A stretch of DNA of 64,000 nt from Methylovirgula sp. 4M-Z18 (lineage in GTDB: Bacteria > Pseudomonadota > Alphaproteobacteria > Rhizobiales > Beijerinckiaceae), in NCBI RefSeq assembly GCF_037890675.1, contig NZ_CP149574.1, positions 1,302,001 through 1,366,000 of the forward strand, written 5' to 3'. Within the stretch, counting starts at the first letter, position 1. Each line of letters starts with the position of its first letter. Position numbers and translations under genes: made by a program. Shown one piece after another: positions 45,550 to 53,879 of the stretch. The notes below the pieces were generated by a model. It worked only from the letters and a program-made list of their open reading frames with translations, made no database searches and was not told where the DNA came from.

Positions 45550-46586
45550 TGGAGCATTCCGACAGAACGGACCATAGGCCAATCAAACCGATGGCGCACA
45601 GCGCCAAGTGGAGCACCTCGCTCAACCCGCTTTGGGGACCTTCATCTTGTGAATTTGCATCGGGCGAGTCCCTCCACCTTATGTGCATGCGCCAAGGTGA
45701 AATCACCATGATATTGTGCAACTTTAGCGCCGTACCAGATTGTGCACAATGGGCACCCGCATCGCCATCTGAACCGCGCTGCGGATTCTCTAACTCCCAC
45801 ATGCCCAGTCGACATCTATCGCTTCATCGCATGCTACATCTTGTGGCAAATCTTCTCACCCGCAATCCCCTATTTTGGGGGCTGTCAGGGGCGGGGCTTC
45901 ATGATTTTGTATATCGGCAAGCCTCGGATGACTTTACCGGTCAAAGGGGCTGGTTGGTGCCGCAAGATCGGGAATCTAAACCGACATATTGTTAGGGGTG
46001 ATCAACCCTCAATCCAGAAGAATTCGGCGTTCACGGGCTGGTGAGCAGACCGCGCCGCTCGTGGCGGGCACTACCTCGCCTTCGTCGTGCAATTCGACGC
46101 CAATGGCGGGACATTAGGTTGGAGTTCGGCCAGCTTCGATCTTGTGGGGAAATTCGGCTTCCCGCCGCCCACTACAACGACCATGGCTTTCTGTTTGGAA
46201 CGATTTGGATCGGCATCGCGTAACGCGAAGGGCAACACACTATGCGGGATGATCTATCTTTCGCGTTGTGCCGAACCGCACATACAAGCAAACCCGACGT
46301 CATTAGGTTGAGACGCGGTTCGGAATGGTAAGTAGGAACGTCCATGCGCTGGGCATCCGTTCCCAAGTTTTTGTTTGCTGAACTTTTTTCTGTGTTGCCA
46401 CCAACCTCGGCAGGAGCGGTCTGATCCGTCAGACATGCCACATCAAGCCGTAGGCGGTGGTTATCATTTGTCTGCAATCGACCGATTCAACTGATCGCTG
46501 CGTAGGCTCCCGACGAGAGGAACCCGACGCAGCCAAAAAAAGCAACCGAACCGCACCGTGGGCGCGGCCAGATTTGGGAGGCATCA
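45550..46586 (+). other. 1-kb gene-poor interval before the T6SS lipoprotein
   Basis: No convincing complete gene. It holds palindrome A (45865-45893). On the plus strand from 46045 to about 46245 there is a protein-like fragment (GGHYLAFVVQFDANGGTLGWSS) closed by a stop just upstream, possibly a gene remnant. The ribosome site GGGAGG of the lipoprotein gene lies at its end. Confidence 0.45.
45865..45893 (+). promoter_or_regulatory. T6SS palindromic motif, site A
   Basis: Core CCCC-TATTTT-GGGG (45867-45880) preceded by CGCAAT. A 29-base stretch from ATCCCC to GGCG matches the reverse complement of site B at 27 of 29 positions. It lies 316-344 bases upstream of the response regulator ATG (minus strand) and about 700 before the lipoprotein. 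Confidence 0.6.
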
Positions 46587-47318
46587 ATGACGAGTAAGTT
46601 CGGTCTGCGTCGGACGCTGCTGCTGGGCGTATTCGGAGCCGGTTTGGCTACTCTGGTTGCGGGCTGCGCGCCCCTCTACCGCGAGCCCCCAAAGCAGCGC
46701 GTGAGGGTCGATAACGACAGGCAAGGCGGTGGCGGCAACGGTGGCGGAGCTGGCGGCGGCAGTGGCGGCAGCAACGGTGGAGGCAGCAGCGGCAGCAGTG
46801 GCGGTAGTAGCGGCGGTAGCAGCGGCGGCAGCAGCGGCGGTAGTAGTGGCGGTAGCAGCGGTGGCAGCAGCGGCGGCAGCAGTGGCGGTAGTAGCGGCAG
46901 CAGCGGCGGCAGCAGCGGTGGGAGCAGTGGCGGTAGCAGCGGCGGAAGTAGCGGCGGTAGCTCCGGCGGCAGTAGTGGCGGCAGTAGCGGTGGTAGCAGC
47001 GGTGGCGGCGGCGGATGGGGTTCGGATCGACGTCTCAAAACCCATATCCATGCGGTCGGTCATTCCCCCAGCGGACTGCGAATGTATGCTTTCCGCTATG
47101 TCTGGGGCGGTCCGGCTTATGTCGGCGTCATGGCTCAGGATCTGCTCGTCGCTAGGCCCGAAGCGGTGATCGTCACCGACAGCGGATATCTTATGGTGGA
47201 CTACGATCTCATCGACGTGAAAATGATGACCCTGACGGATTATCGCAAACGTGAGCGTCGCTTGGCGGCGCAATGCGGTTCGACCGTGGACCGTTCGAAA
47301 CAAGGCTGCCTCGCATGA
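46587..47318 (+). CDS. Lipoprotein with Gly/Ser linker and peptidase S74-type domain
   Basis: 243 residues. Signal peptide and lipobox LVAGC with C27. Residues about 47-145 are almost only Gly and Ser (GGSSGGSSG units). From S146 comes SDRRLKTHIHAVG, then LRMYAFRYVWGG and YVGVMAQDLL, the start of an intramolecular chaperone (S74) domain as in phage tail spikes. In that family the first Ser and the Lys five residues later (S146, K151) form the self-cleaving dyad; both are kept. The helical chaperone tail is short. Cleavage would detach the domain from the lipid-anchored linker. It lies 252 bases upstream of tssB. Confidence 0.8.
   Translation: MTSKFGLRRTLLLGVFGAGLATLVAGCAPLYREPPKQRVRVDNDRQGGGGNGGGAGGGSGGSNGGGSSGSSGGSSGGSSGGSSGGSSGGSSGGSSGGSSGGSSGSSGGSSGGSSGGSSGGSSGGSSGGSSGGSSGGSSGGGGGWGSDRRLKTHIHAVGHSPSGLRMYAFRYVWGGPAYVGVMAQDLLVARPEAVIVTDSGYLMVDYDLIDVKMMTLTDYRKRERRLAAQCGSTVDRSKQGCLA
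46728..47014 (+). repeat. In-frame GGC/AGY repeat encoding the Gly-Ser linker
   Basis: About 30 imperfect copies of a 9-base unit, GGCGGYAGY with silent third-base changes (agc/agt, ggc/ggt), encode the Gly-Gly-Ser linker. Lengths change in threes or nines keep frame. Such a tract is prone to slippage and could vary in length between strains. Confidence 0.85.
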
Positions 47319-47348
47319 TCGAGGCCTCGGTTGAAGATGAAGACGAGG

Positions 47349-47377
47349 CGCCTCTGACTGCCCCCAAAATAGGGGAT
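47349..47377 (-). promoter_or_regulatory. T6SS palindromic motif, site B
   Basis: On the minus strand it reads ATCCCC-TATTTT-GGGGG then CAGTCAGAGGCG, the inverted near-copy of site A. Centre about 200 bases upstream of the tssB ATG and just after the lipoprotein stop, so it probably belongs to the main tss operon promoter. Confidence 0.6.
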
Positions 47378-47569
47378 TTCCAGCGGGCCCATTTGGAGCA
47401 AGATGTACGCAACCAAGATGGGTTTCGACCAAGCGCCCGAGAGACACGCATTGGGTACAAGAGATCATAGGCTCAATAGTCGAAACTGCAGTTTTTGAAG
47501 TATTTCCTGCGTAATATCCGAGAAACGCGGGAGTTGAGGCTGCTATACCTATAGGAAAGGTAGAAGATC

Positions 47570-48088
47570 ATGGCTGACAGCGGACAAAAATTCATCAAGC
47601 GCAATCGCCCGCCGCGTGTCCAGATCCAATACGAAGATCCCTACAACGCAGAAAAGCTTGTCGAGATCCCATTTGTGATGGGGGTAATGTCGGATCTCTC
47701 CGGCAATGCCTCGGAGGTGGAGAAGCCCTCCATCGCCGACCGCAAGTATCTCGACATCGACATGGACAATTTCGACGATCGGATGAAGGCGATCAAACCC
47801 GGCATTGCGTTCAAGGTCACCAATCGCCTCGGCAACGCGGCGGGCGACGAGAAGATGCCGGTCAAGCTGAATTTCGAGAAGATGAACGACTTCAATCCGG
47901 CCCAGGTCGTGCGCGGCGTGCCTGCGCTGGCCAAACTGCTGAAGGCGCGCGAGCAACTCGCCAATCTTCAGCGCTACATGGATGGCAAGGTCGCGGCGGA
48001 AGATCAGATCAAGGCCCTGCTGAAGGATCCCGAACTTATGCGCCTGCTCAAGGATCATAGTGAGCAGACCAATCCCGAAGAGACCTGA
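47570..48088 (+). CDS. tssB: T6SS contractile sheath small subunit TssB (VipA)
   Basis: 172 residues. Starts SGQKFIKRNRPPRVQIQYEDP and carries the family blocks LPFVMGVMSDLSG-like (here EIPFVMGVMSDLSG), YLDIDMDNFDDRMKAI and the C-terminal REQLANLQRYMDGK. TssB and TssC form the contractile sheath around the Hcp tube. First gene of the plus-strand tss operon; tssC starts 43 bases on. Confidence 0.97.
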   Translation: MADSGQKFIKRNRPPRVQIQYEDPYNAEKLVEIPFVMGVMSDLSGNASEVEKPSIADRKYLDIDMDNFDDRMKAIKPGIAFKVTNRLGNAAGDEKMPVKLNFEKMNDFNPAQVVRGVPALAKLLKAREQLANLQRYMDGKVAAEDQIKALLKDPELMRLLKDHSEQTNPEET

Positions 48089-48131
48089 CAAACTCATCTG
48101 CCTGAAGCCCCAGCTCTAGGAGTTCAGCCAT

Positions 48132-49625
48132 ATGGCCGAAACAGCAGCCTCCAAACCGACCAGCACGACGACCGAGACGCGTGATCTGGACACCTTTTCA
48201 AGCTTGCTGCGGAAAAGCTTCAAGCCGCGCAATGACAGCGCCGCGAGTGAAGTCGAGAATGCCGTCGCGACATTGGTCCGGCAGGCGCTCGAAGACACCT
48301 CGTTGGTCAAAGAGGATGTACTCGATACGATCGATTCGATGATCGCCAAGCTCGATCAGCAGCTCTCGATTCAGCTCAACGAAATCCTTCACGCGCCCGA
48401 ATTCCAGAAGCTGGAAAGCGCTTGGCGGGGTCTTAACTACCTGGTTTTCAATACTGAGACCGACACTACGTTGAAGATCCGCTTCATGAATGTATCTAAG
48501 GGTGAGCTCTACCGCGAATTTAAGGTCTATCCAGGTGCGCGGTGGGATCAGAGCCCGATATTCAAGAAGCTTTACGAAGCTGAATATGGGCAATTGGGTG
48601 GTGACCCCTATGGCTGCCTCGTGGGCGATTATTATTTCGACCATTCCCCACCTGACGTCCAGCTGTTGCGCGACATCAGCAAGATCTCTGCTGCGGCGCA
48701 TGCACCGTTTTTTGCCGCGGCAAATCCCTCCGTGATGGGAATGGACAGCTGGAACGAGCTCTCCAATCCGCGCGATATCGCCAAGATTTTTGACACGCCG
48801 GACTATGCCGCCTTCCGTTCGCTGCGGGACCAGCCGGATTCGCGCTATGTTGGCTTGTGCATGCCGCGCGTGCTCGCCCGTCAGCCCTATGGCGCGAAGT
48901 CGGAGCCTGTGGAGGAATTCGCGTTCGAGGAAGATACGGACGGCCATCACGGCGCAAAATATGCCTGGATGAATGCGGCTTACGCGATGGCGGCCAATGT
49001 CAACCGCGCCTTTAAGGAGTATGGCTGGACGGTGCGCATTCGCGGCGTTCAGTCGGGCGGTGAAGTCATCAACCTGCCAACGCACACCTTCCCGACCGAC
49101 GACGGCGGCATCGACCTGAAATGCCCGACGGAGATCGCGATCAGCGACCGCCGCGAAGCGGAAATTTCTAAAGCTGGCCTATTGCCGCTTATCCACCGCA
49201 AGAACACGGACAAAGCGGCCTTCATCGGAGCGCAGTCGCTCTACAAGCCGCATAAGATGGATACGGATGAGGCGACGGCTTCGGAAAATCTTTCGTCGCG
49301 CCTGCCCTACATGTTCGCCGTGTCGCGTTTCGCGCATTATCTCAAATGCATGGTGCGGGACAAGATCGGTGCCACGATGGAGCAGGATCAGCTGCAAAAG
49401 TGGCTGCAAACTTGGATCAATCGATATGTCGATGGAGATCCAAAAAATTCGACCGAGGCGATCAAGGCCAAGAAGCCCTTGGCTGCAGCTAAGGTCGAAG
49501 TATTTCCCGACGAAGAAAACCCGGGATATTACGCCGCAAGATTCTATCTGAGGCCGCACTATCAGCTCGAGGGAATGGATATTGGCATAAGTCTCGTTTC
49601 GAGGCTGCCCAATAGCCAGAAGTAG
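48132..49625 (+). CDS. tssC: T6SS contractile sheath large subunit TssC (VipB)
   Basis: 497 residues with family blocks: LNEILHAPEFQKLESAWRGLNYLV, DPYGCLVGDYYFDHSP, FFAAANPSVMGMDSW, and a C-terminus ending DIGISLVSRLPN. Normal length. It forms the outer sheath with TssB. ATG 48132 with GGAG upstream (CTAGGAG). hcp follows after 119 bases. Confidence 0.97.
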   Translation: MAETAASKPTSTTTETRDLDTFSSLLRKSFKPRNDSAASEVENAVATLVRQALEDTSLVKEDVLDTIDSMIAKLDQQLSIQLNEILHAPEFQKLESAWRGLNYLVFNTETDTTLKIRFMNVSKGELYREFKVYPGARWDQSPIFKKLYEAEYGQLGGDPYGCLVGDYYFDHSPPDVQLLRDISKISAAAHAPFFAAANPSVMGMDSWNELSNPRDIAKIFDTPDYAAFRSLRDQPDSRYVGLCMPRVLARQPYGAKSEPVEEFAFEEDTDGHHGAKYAWMNAAYAMAANVNRAFKEYGWTVRIRGVQSGGEVINLPTHTFPTDDGGIDLKCPTEIAISDRREAEISKAGLLPLIHRKNTDKAAFIGAQSLYKPHKMDTDEATASENLSSRLPYMFAVSRFAHYLKCMVRDKIGATMEQDQLQKWLQTWINRYVDGDPKNSTEAIKAKKPLAAAKVEVFPDEENPGYYAARFYLRPHYQLEGMDIGISLVSRLPNSQK

Positions 49626-49744
49626 CACAAAGAACAATTCGATCTGCGCAAACGCTCGTTTGAGCGAACGATGCCGCATGCGCGGATGGGATAAACTTCA
49701 CATCAGAAGACAGGGCCGATCCGGCCAACTCATAGGAGAGAAAA

Positions 49745-50233
49745 ATGGCACAATCAGACGTACTTTTGCAGATCAACGGCATTGACGGCGAGACGCAGCA
49801 GGACGGTTTCGACGGGTATATGGAGTTGCAGAGCTGGGCCGTCGGCGCTTCGAACTCGAGCACCTTCGGTGCGGGCACTGGCGGCGGCAAAGGCAAATCG
49901 GTAGCGCAAGACCTGCACTGCACCAAATACGCCGACAAGGCTTCGGAAAATATTCATCAATACTGCCTATTCGGAAAGCACGTCGACACGGTCAAGCTCG
50001 TCGCGCGCAAGGCGGCCGGGGATGACAAGCTCACTTACCTGACCATTACGCTGACCAATTGCTTCATTACGAGCTTTCAGCAAAGCGGCGGCCCGGATGG
50101 TGGCACCGTGGAAAGCTTTTCCATCTGCTACGAGAAGATCCAGGGCTCGTACCAGCCGCAAGATGCGACGGGCGCCGCGGAGGGCGGAACGATCGATTTC
50201 ACTTACAATGTTGCCTCGGGCAAGGACTCCTAG
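49745..50233 (+). CDS. hcp: T6SS inner tube protein Hcp (TssD)
   Basis: 162 residues. Begins MAQSDVLLQINGIDGETQQDGFDGYMELQSWAVG and ends in a beta strand (DFTYNVAS), the ring-forming Hcp fold. It makes the tube inside the sheath and can carry effectors in its lumen. A 119-base upstream gap with an AGGAGAG site suggests strong, possibly separate translation control, as hcp is needed in high amount. Confidence 0.95.
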   Translation: MAQSDVLLQINGIDGETQQDGFDGYMELQSWAVGASNSSTFGAGTGGGKGKSVAQDLHCTKYADKASENIHQYCLFGKHVDTVKLVARKAAGDDKLTYLTITLTNCFITSFQQSGGPDGGTVESFSICYEKIQGSYQPQDATGAAEGGTIDFTYNVASGKDS

Positions 50234-50330
50234 TCTTTGATCAAGTGCGGGGAGGCCGCCTGCCCAAGTTGTCAGGCGACCTCCTCCAAGAGAAGCGTTC
50301 CTTTCATCGGCACGCAGCGCGGATATTGAT

Positions 50331-50885
50331 GTGAACCGTATTCGGACCACCAAACGTGATCGCTTCGTGCCCCCCGTCATGCACGCCTTTCGGGAGGCAT
50401 TCCGCATGCGCGATGCGGCCAAGCCGATCGATAACCGGAACGAGGCGGGCGAACGAGTCATTGCAGGCCGGCGCACGTCGCCGCGATCTGCGGTCAGCGA
50501 AACTGCACTGCGAATCGAACTCGGCGAAGATCTGGCATCCTTGCTCAACACCGTGGACCTGGCGGCGATGGAAGATCTTTCCGGCCTCGAGGAAGTCGGT
50601 GCCTCGGTTCTGAATTTCGGTATGCCGGACCTGGCCGCGATCGTGGCGAATGCGGAAACGGCGCAGCAGATCGGACATGTCCTCAAGCAGAAGCTCGAGC
50701 TCTATGAACGCCGGCTGGTGCCCGGCACTGTGGTCGTTGTGGGCGAACCGTTGGACGATACAGCTTCAGGGCAGCTACGTTTCCATATCAACGCCGAAAT
50801 GTATTCGACGCCGACCGATATTCCGGTCGAGTTTGTGGCCGACGTCGAGGCTGAGAGCGGCAAGATTAGAGTCTTCAGGTTGTGA
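50331..50885 (+). CDS. tssE: T6SS baseplate protein TssE (gp25-like)
   Basis: 184 residues. The gp25/lysozyme-like block is ALRIELGEDLASLLNTVDLAAMEDLSGLEEVGASVLNFGMPDLAAI, followed by QLRFHINAEMY. The N-terminal 60 residues are charged and longer than usual. Start GTG 50331; no strong ribosome site is seen, so ATG 50379 is an alternative. tssF begins 4 bases after its stop. Confidence 0.9.
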   Translation: MNRIRTTKRDRFVPPVMHAFREAFRMRDAAKPIDNRNEAGERVIAGRRTSPRSAVSETALRIELGEDLASLLNTVDLAAMEDLSGLEEVGASVLNFGMPDLAAIVANAETAQQIGHVLKQKLELYERRLVPGTVVVVGEPLDDTASGQLRFHINAEMYSTPTDIPVEFVADVEAESGKIRVFRL

Positions 50886-50889
50886 TGTC

Positions 50890-52854
50890 ATGAATCGTGA
50901 ATTCTTGGAACTCTACAACCGAGAACTCGGCATTCTGAAGGAGGATGCCAGACAGTTTGCGGTCGAGTTTCCAGGGGTCGCGGAGCGGCTTGGCGGGCTT
51001 CTGGAGAACAATACCGATCCGATGATTGGCGGTTTGCTGGAAGGAGCGGCCTATCTTGCCGCTCGCGTGCAGCTCAAGCTCAAGCACGAATATGATGAAT
51101 TTACGAACAATCTGCTTGAGCAGCTCGTCCCGAACTACCTGGCGCCGATACCATCCGCCGCGTTGTTCTGCGCCGAACCCCCTTATGGCGACCCAAATCT
51201 CAAGAATGGCGTGAAGATCGCCGCCGGTTGCTATGCCGATGCCCGGTTCGTCGAGCGCGAGCGCCGTATTGCCTGTAAATATCGCCTCGCCTCCGAAATC
51301 ACTTTATGGCCGTTCGAGATCGGCCACGCCGAATTCCTGTCCGGATCGGCTTCTTTGCAGGCCTTGGGCATTGAGACCAATCCCGCACCGATGTCTGGCT
51401 TGAGACTGTCGCTCGTGCAACGCTCCGCCGTCGATCGTGCGGCGGAGCCGCCCCATGAGCAAGCGGGGCAGAAGCCTGAGTGTTGGTTCGCCAATTGCAG
51501 CGCCGACGAGTTGCCGTTTCACATCGTATGTGGCGAGGCTGACGCCGTCCGGCTCTACGAGAAGCTGTTTGCACATACGATAGGAATCTTCTTGCGTTAT
51601 CTCGACGATGCCGGTGATCCGGTCATTGTTCCGCTTCCGAAAACCTGTCTGGAGCAGATCGGCTTTGATCCCGACGAAGCGCTTTTTCCGTCTGACAAGC
51701 GCGTCTTCACGGGGTTCGACCTGCTGCGCGAATATTTCGTACTGCCCGCCAAGTTTCTCGGATTCAAATTGACAAAGCTGCGGCCGTTCCTATCCGCGAT
51801 CAGGACCAATCGATGCGATATCGTCTTTGCGCTCGATCAGGCCGATGGCCGGCTGCAATCGGTCGTGCGACGCGACAGTTTTGCGATGTACGCAGGTTCC
51901 GCCTCGAATCTGTTTGAGATGCAACTGGCCCGGGTGCCTGTAAGAGACAATGCATACGAATACCATGTCGTTACGGACCGGTCGCGGCATCTCGATTTCG
52001 AAGCGCATCGCTTGGTCAAGATGTTCGCGCACGTGACTGGCAGTGGCGACAAGCTGGAAGTGTTTCCCCTTTACGCAGGGCCGCCACGCGGGGTTTCTGC
52101 AAGCGAGACGATGTTTTATACAGTGCGGCGCGCGCCCCGCCGCCGCTCGCAGGAGGAGCGACGGAGCGGGCAGCCGAGTCAATATGTGGGGAGTGACATG
52201 TTTGTCATGCTCACCAATCACCGCGATCGAGCTGACAAACTCAAGATCGCCGAACTCAGTTTGCGGGCGCTCTGTTCGAACCGCCATTTGACCGAATATT
52301 TACCGGTCGGGCAGGGCGGTGCTGACTTCATTCTCGAAGACAGGACGACGCTTAAGGTCGCGTGTATCGTCGGGCCGACCTTGCCACGCGACTCCATCGT
52401 CACGGATCCCGATTCACGCACCCGTCAGGCCGCCGGAGCAACGTCGGCGTGGCGGCTTATCAGCATGCTGAGTCTCAACCATCTCGGCCTTGCCGAGAAT
52501 GAAAAGCAGGATTCCGCGGCGCCGCTGCGCGAAATCCTTTCGCTCTTTGCCAATCACACCAACGCCGCGATCGAGCGGCGAATCCAAGGCATCATGGGAG
52601 TCAAAAGCAGGCCGATCAACCGCCGCGTCCGTCAGCGCAGCGGCGCAGGCGTCGTCCGCGGGCTCGAAGTCACGGTCACTCTCGATGAGAAAAATTTTGA
52701 AGGCAGCGGCGCCTTTCTATTGGGCGCGATCCTCGATCGTTTCCTGACCGAATATGTGGGCCTCAACACGATTGTCGAAACCGTTATTCGGTCAGCCGAA
52801 CGCGGCGAGATCATGCGCTGGCCAGCGCGACTTGGACGGCGGCATTCCCTATGA
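50890..52854 (+). CDS. tssF: T6SS baseplate protein TssF
   Basis: 654 residues from ATG 50890. Begins MNREFLELYNRELGILKEDARQFAVEFPGVAERLGG, the TssF N-terminal signature, and carries TDPMIGGLLEGAAYLAARVQLKL. With TssE, TssG and TssK it makes the baseplate that anchors the sheath. Its stop overlaps the tssG start (ATGA). Confidence 0.97.
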   Translation: MNREFLELYNRELGILKEDARQFAVEFPGVAERLGGLLENNTDPMIGGLLEGAAYLAARVQLKLKHEYDEFTNNLLEQLVPNYLAPIPSAALFCAEPPYGDPNLKNGVKIAAGCYADARFVERERRIACKYRLASEITLWPFEIGHAEFLSGSASLQALGIETNPAPMSGLRLSLVQRSAVDRAAEPPHEQAGQKPECWFANCSADELPFHIVCGEADAVRLYEKLFAHTIGIFLRYLDDAGDPVIVPLPKTCLEQIGFDPDEALFPSDKRVFTGFDLLREYFVLPAKFLGFKLTKLRPFLSAIRTNRCDIVFALDQADGRLQSVVRRDSFAMYAGSASNLFEMQLARVPVRDNAYEYHVVTDRSRHLDFEAHRLVKMFAHVTGSGDKLEVFPLYAGPPRGVSASETMFYTVRRAPRRRSQEERRSGQPSQYVGSDMFVMLTNHRDRADKLKIAELSLRALCSNRHLTEYLPVGQGGADFILEDRTTLKVACIVGPTLPRDSIVTDPDSRTRQAAGATSAWRLISMLSLNHLGLAENEKQDSAAPLREILSLFANHTNAAIERRIQGIMGVKSRPINRRVRQRSGAGVVRGLEVTVTLDEKNFEGSGAFLLGAILDRFLTEYVGLNTIVETVIRSAERGEIMRWPARLGRRHSL

Positions 52855-53879
52855 GCACGGTCGGCCAACTTTTCGGCGAAGCGGGGGAATACGACTTCCT
52901 TGATCTCATGCGCCGCCTTGAGCATCTCGCCGATGCCAAGCCACGCATCGGGGAAAGCGGCTCGTCCGCCGAGGCGGTGGTCGCCCTCGGCCAACAGCCC
53001 CATATCGAATTTCCCGATTCCAATGTGAGCCGCATCGTGCTGCGAGCGAACGGCAAGGTCGAAGTTGAAACCCGCTTCCTTGGCATGCTGGGGCCGCAAG
53101 GTGCGCTGCCGTTGCACACCAGCTACGAGGCGACTCATTGGGCCAATATGCGCGATGTCGCGTTCGCGCGCTTTCTCGATATCTTCAACGATCGCTTCCA
53201 GCAATTGTTCTTTCGAGCCTGGGCGAACGCGAAGCCCGCGGTTCAGGCGGACCGTCCAAAGGAAAATCAGTTCCTTTCCTATATCGGTGCCACGATCGGG
53301 ATCGGAACGCCGGCGATGCGCGGTCGTGGTCACCTGCACGACTTCTCGAAGCTGGCGCTCGCCGGATTGATGGCACCTGCGGTGAAGAGTGCCTCGCGGA
53401 TCGAGGGCATCCTGGGGTGGTTGTTCAACGCCAATGTCAAAGTGCAGGAGTTTGTCGGCGTCTGGTTGCCGCTTGAGGCACGCGAACAAGCGGTTCTTGC
53501 TTCAGGCAGTTGTGCGTTGGGTGTCGACAGCATCATTGGCCGAGCCGCTTATAGCCTCGCAGACAAGTTCCGGATCAGGTTGGAAGTCGAAGATCTAAGC
53601 GAGCTTGAGACATTTTTGCCGGATGGCGTTCACTTTGAATCGCTCGCGGACGCCGTGCGTTTCTATTTGGGCGACAGCGTCATCTATGATGTCGAGTTCG
53701 GGCTGTCCGAAGGCAAAACGAGGCCCGTACAGCTTGGCGGCTTCGGCCGCCTGGGTTGGACGTCGTGGATGGGCAAACGGGCTGAAGGTCCTGATGCAAG
53801 CGATCGTGTTCGGTGGGATTGTCACTTTCATCCCGCAGAAATTGGCGCCGCACGGCGTCGCAAACTATCACAGGGGTAA
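52851..53879 (+). CDS. tssG: T6SS baseplate protein TssG
   Basis: 342 residues. TssG blocks: FFRAWANAKPAVQ (VsnGDF-type region), YIGATIGIGTPAMRG, and a conserved C-terminus with GRLGWTSWMGKR. It partners with TssF in the baseplate. ATG 52851 overlaps tssF by 4 bases. The stop overlaps the tssH start codon (TAATG). Confidence 0.95.
   Translation: MSTVGQLFGEAGEYDFLDLMRRLEHLADAKPRIGESGSSAEAVVALGQQPHIEFPDSNVSRIVLRANGKVEVETRFLGMLGPQGALPLHTSYEATHWANMRDVAFARFLDIFNDRFQQLFFRAWANAKPAVQADRPKENQFLSYIGATIGIGTPAMRGRGHLHDFSKLALAGLMAPAVKSASRIEGILGWLFNANVKVQEFVGVWLPLEAREQAVLASGSCALGVDSIIGRAAYSLADKFRIRLEVEDLSELETFLPDGVHFESLADAVRFYLGDSVIYDVEFGLSEGKTRPVQLGGFGRLGWTSWMGKRAEGPDASDRVRWDCHFHPAEIGAARRRKLSQG

Noticed and set aside
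46728-47014. Repeat array considered as a CRISPR
   Set aside because: The unit is 9 bases, contiguous with no spacers, and lies within a coding frame. No CRISPR array was seen anywhere in the window.
46676-47038. Leu/Pro-rich frame and Ala/Val-rich frame across the Gly-Ser repeat
   Set aside because: These are other-frame readings of the 9-base repeat. The Gly-Ser frame has a lipobox before it and an S74-type domain after it.
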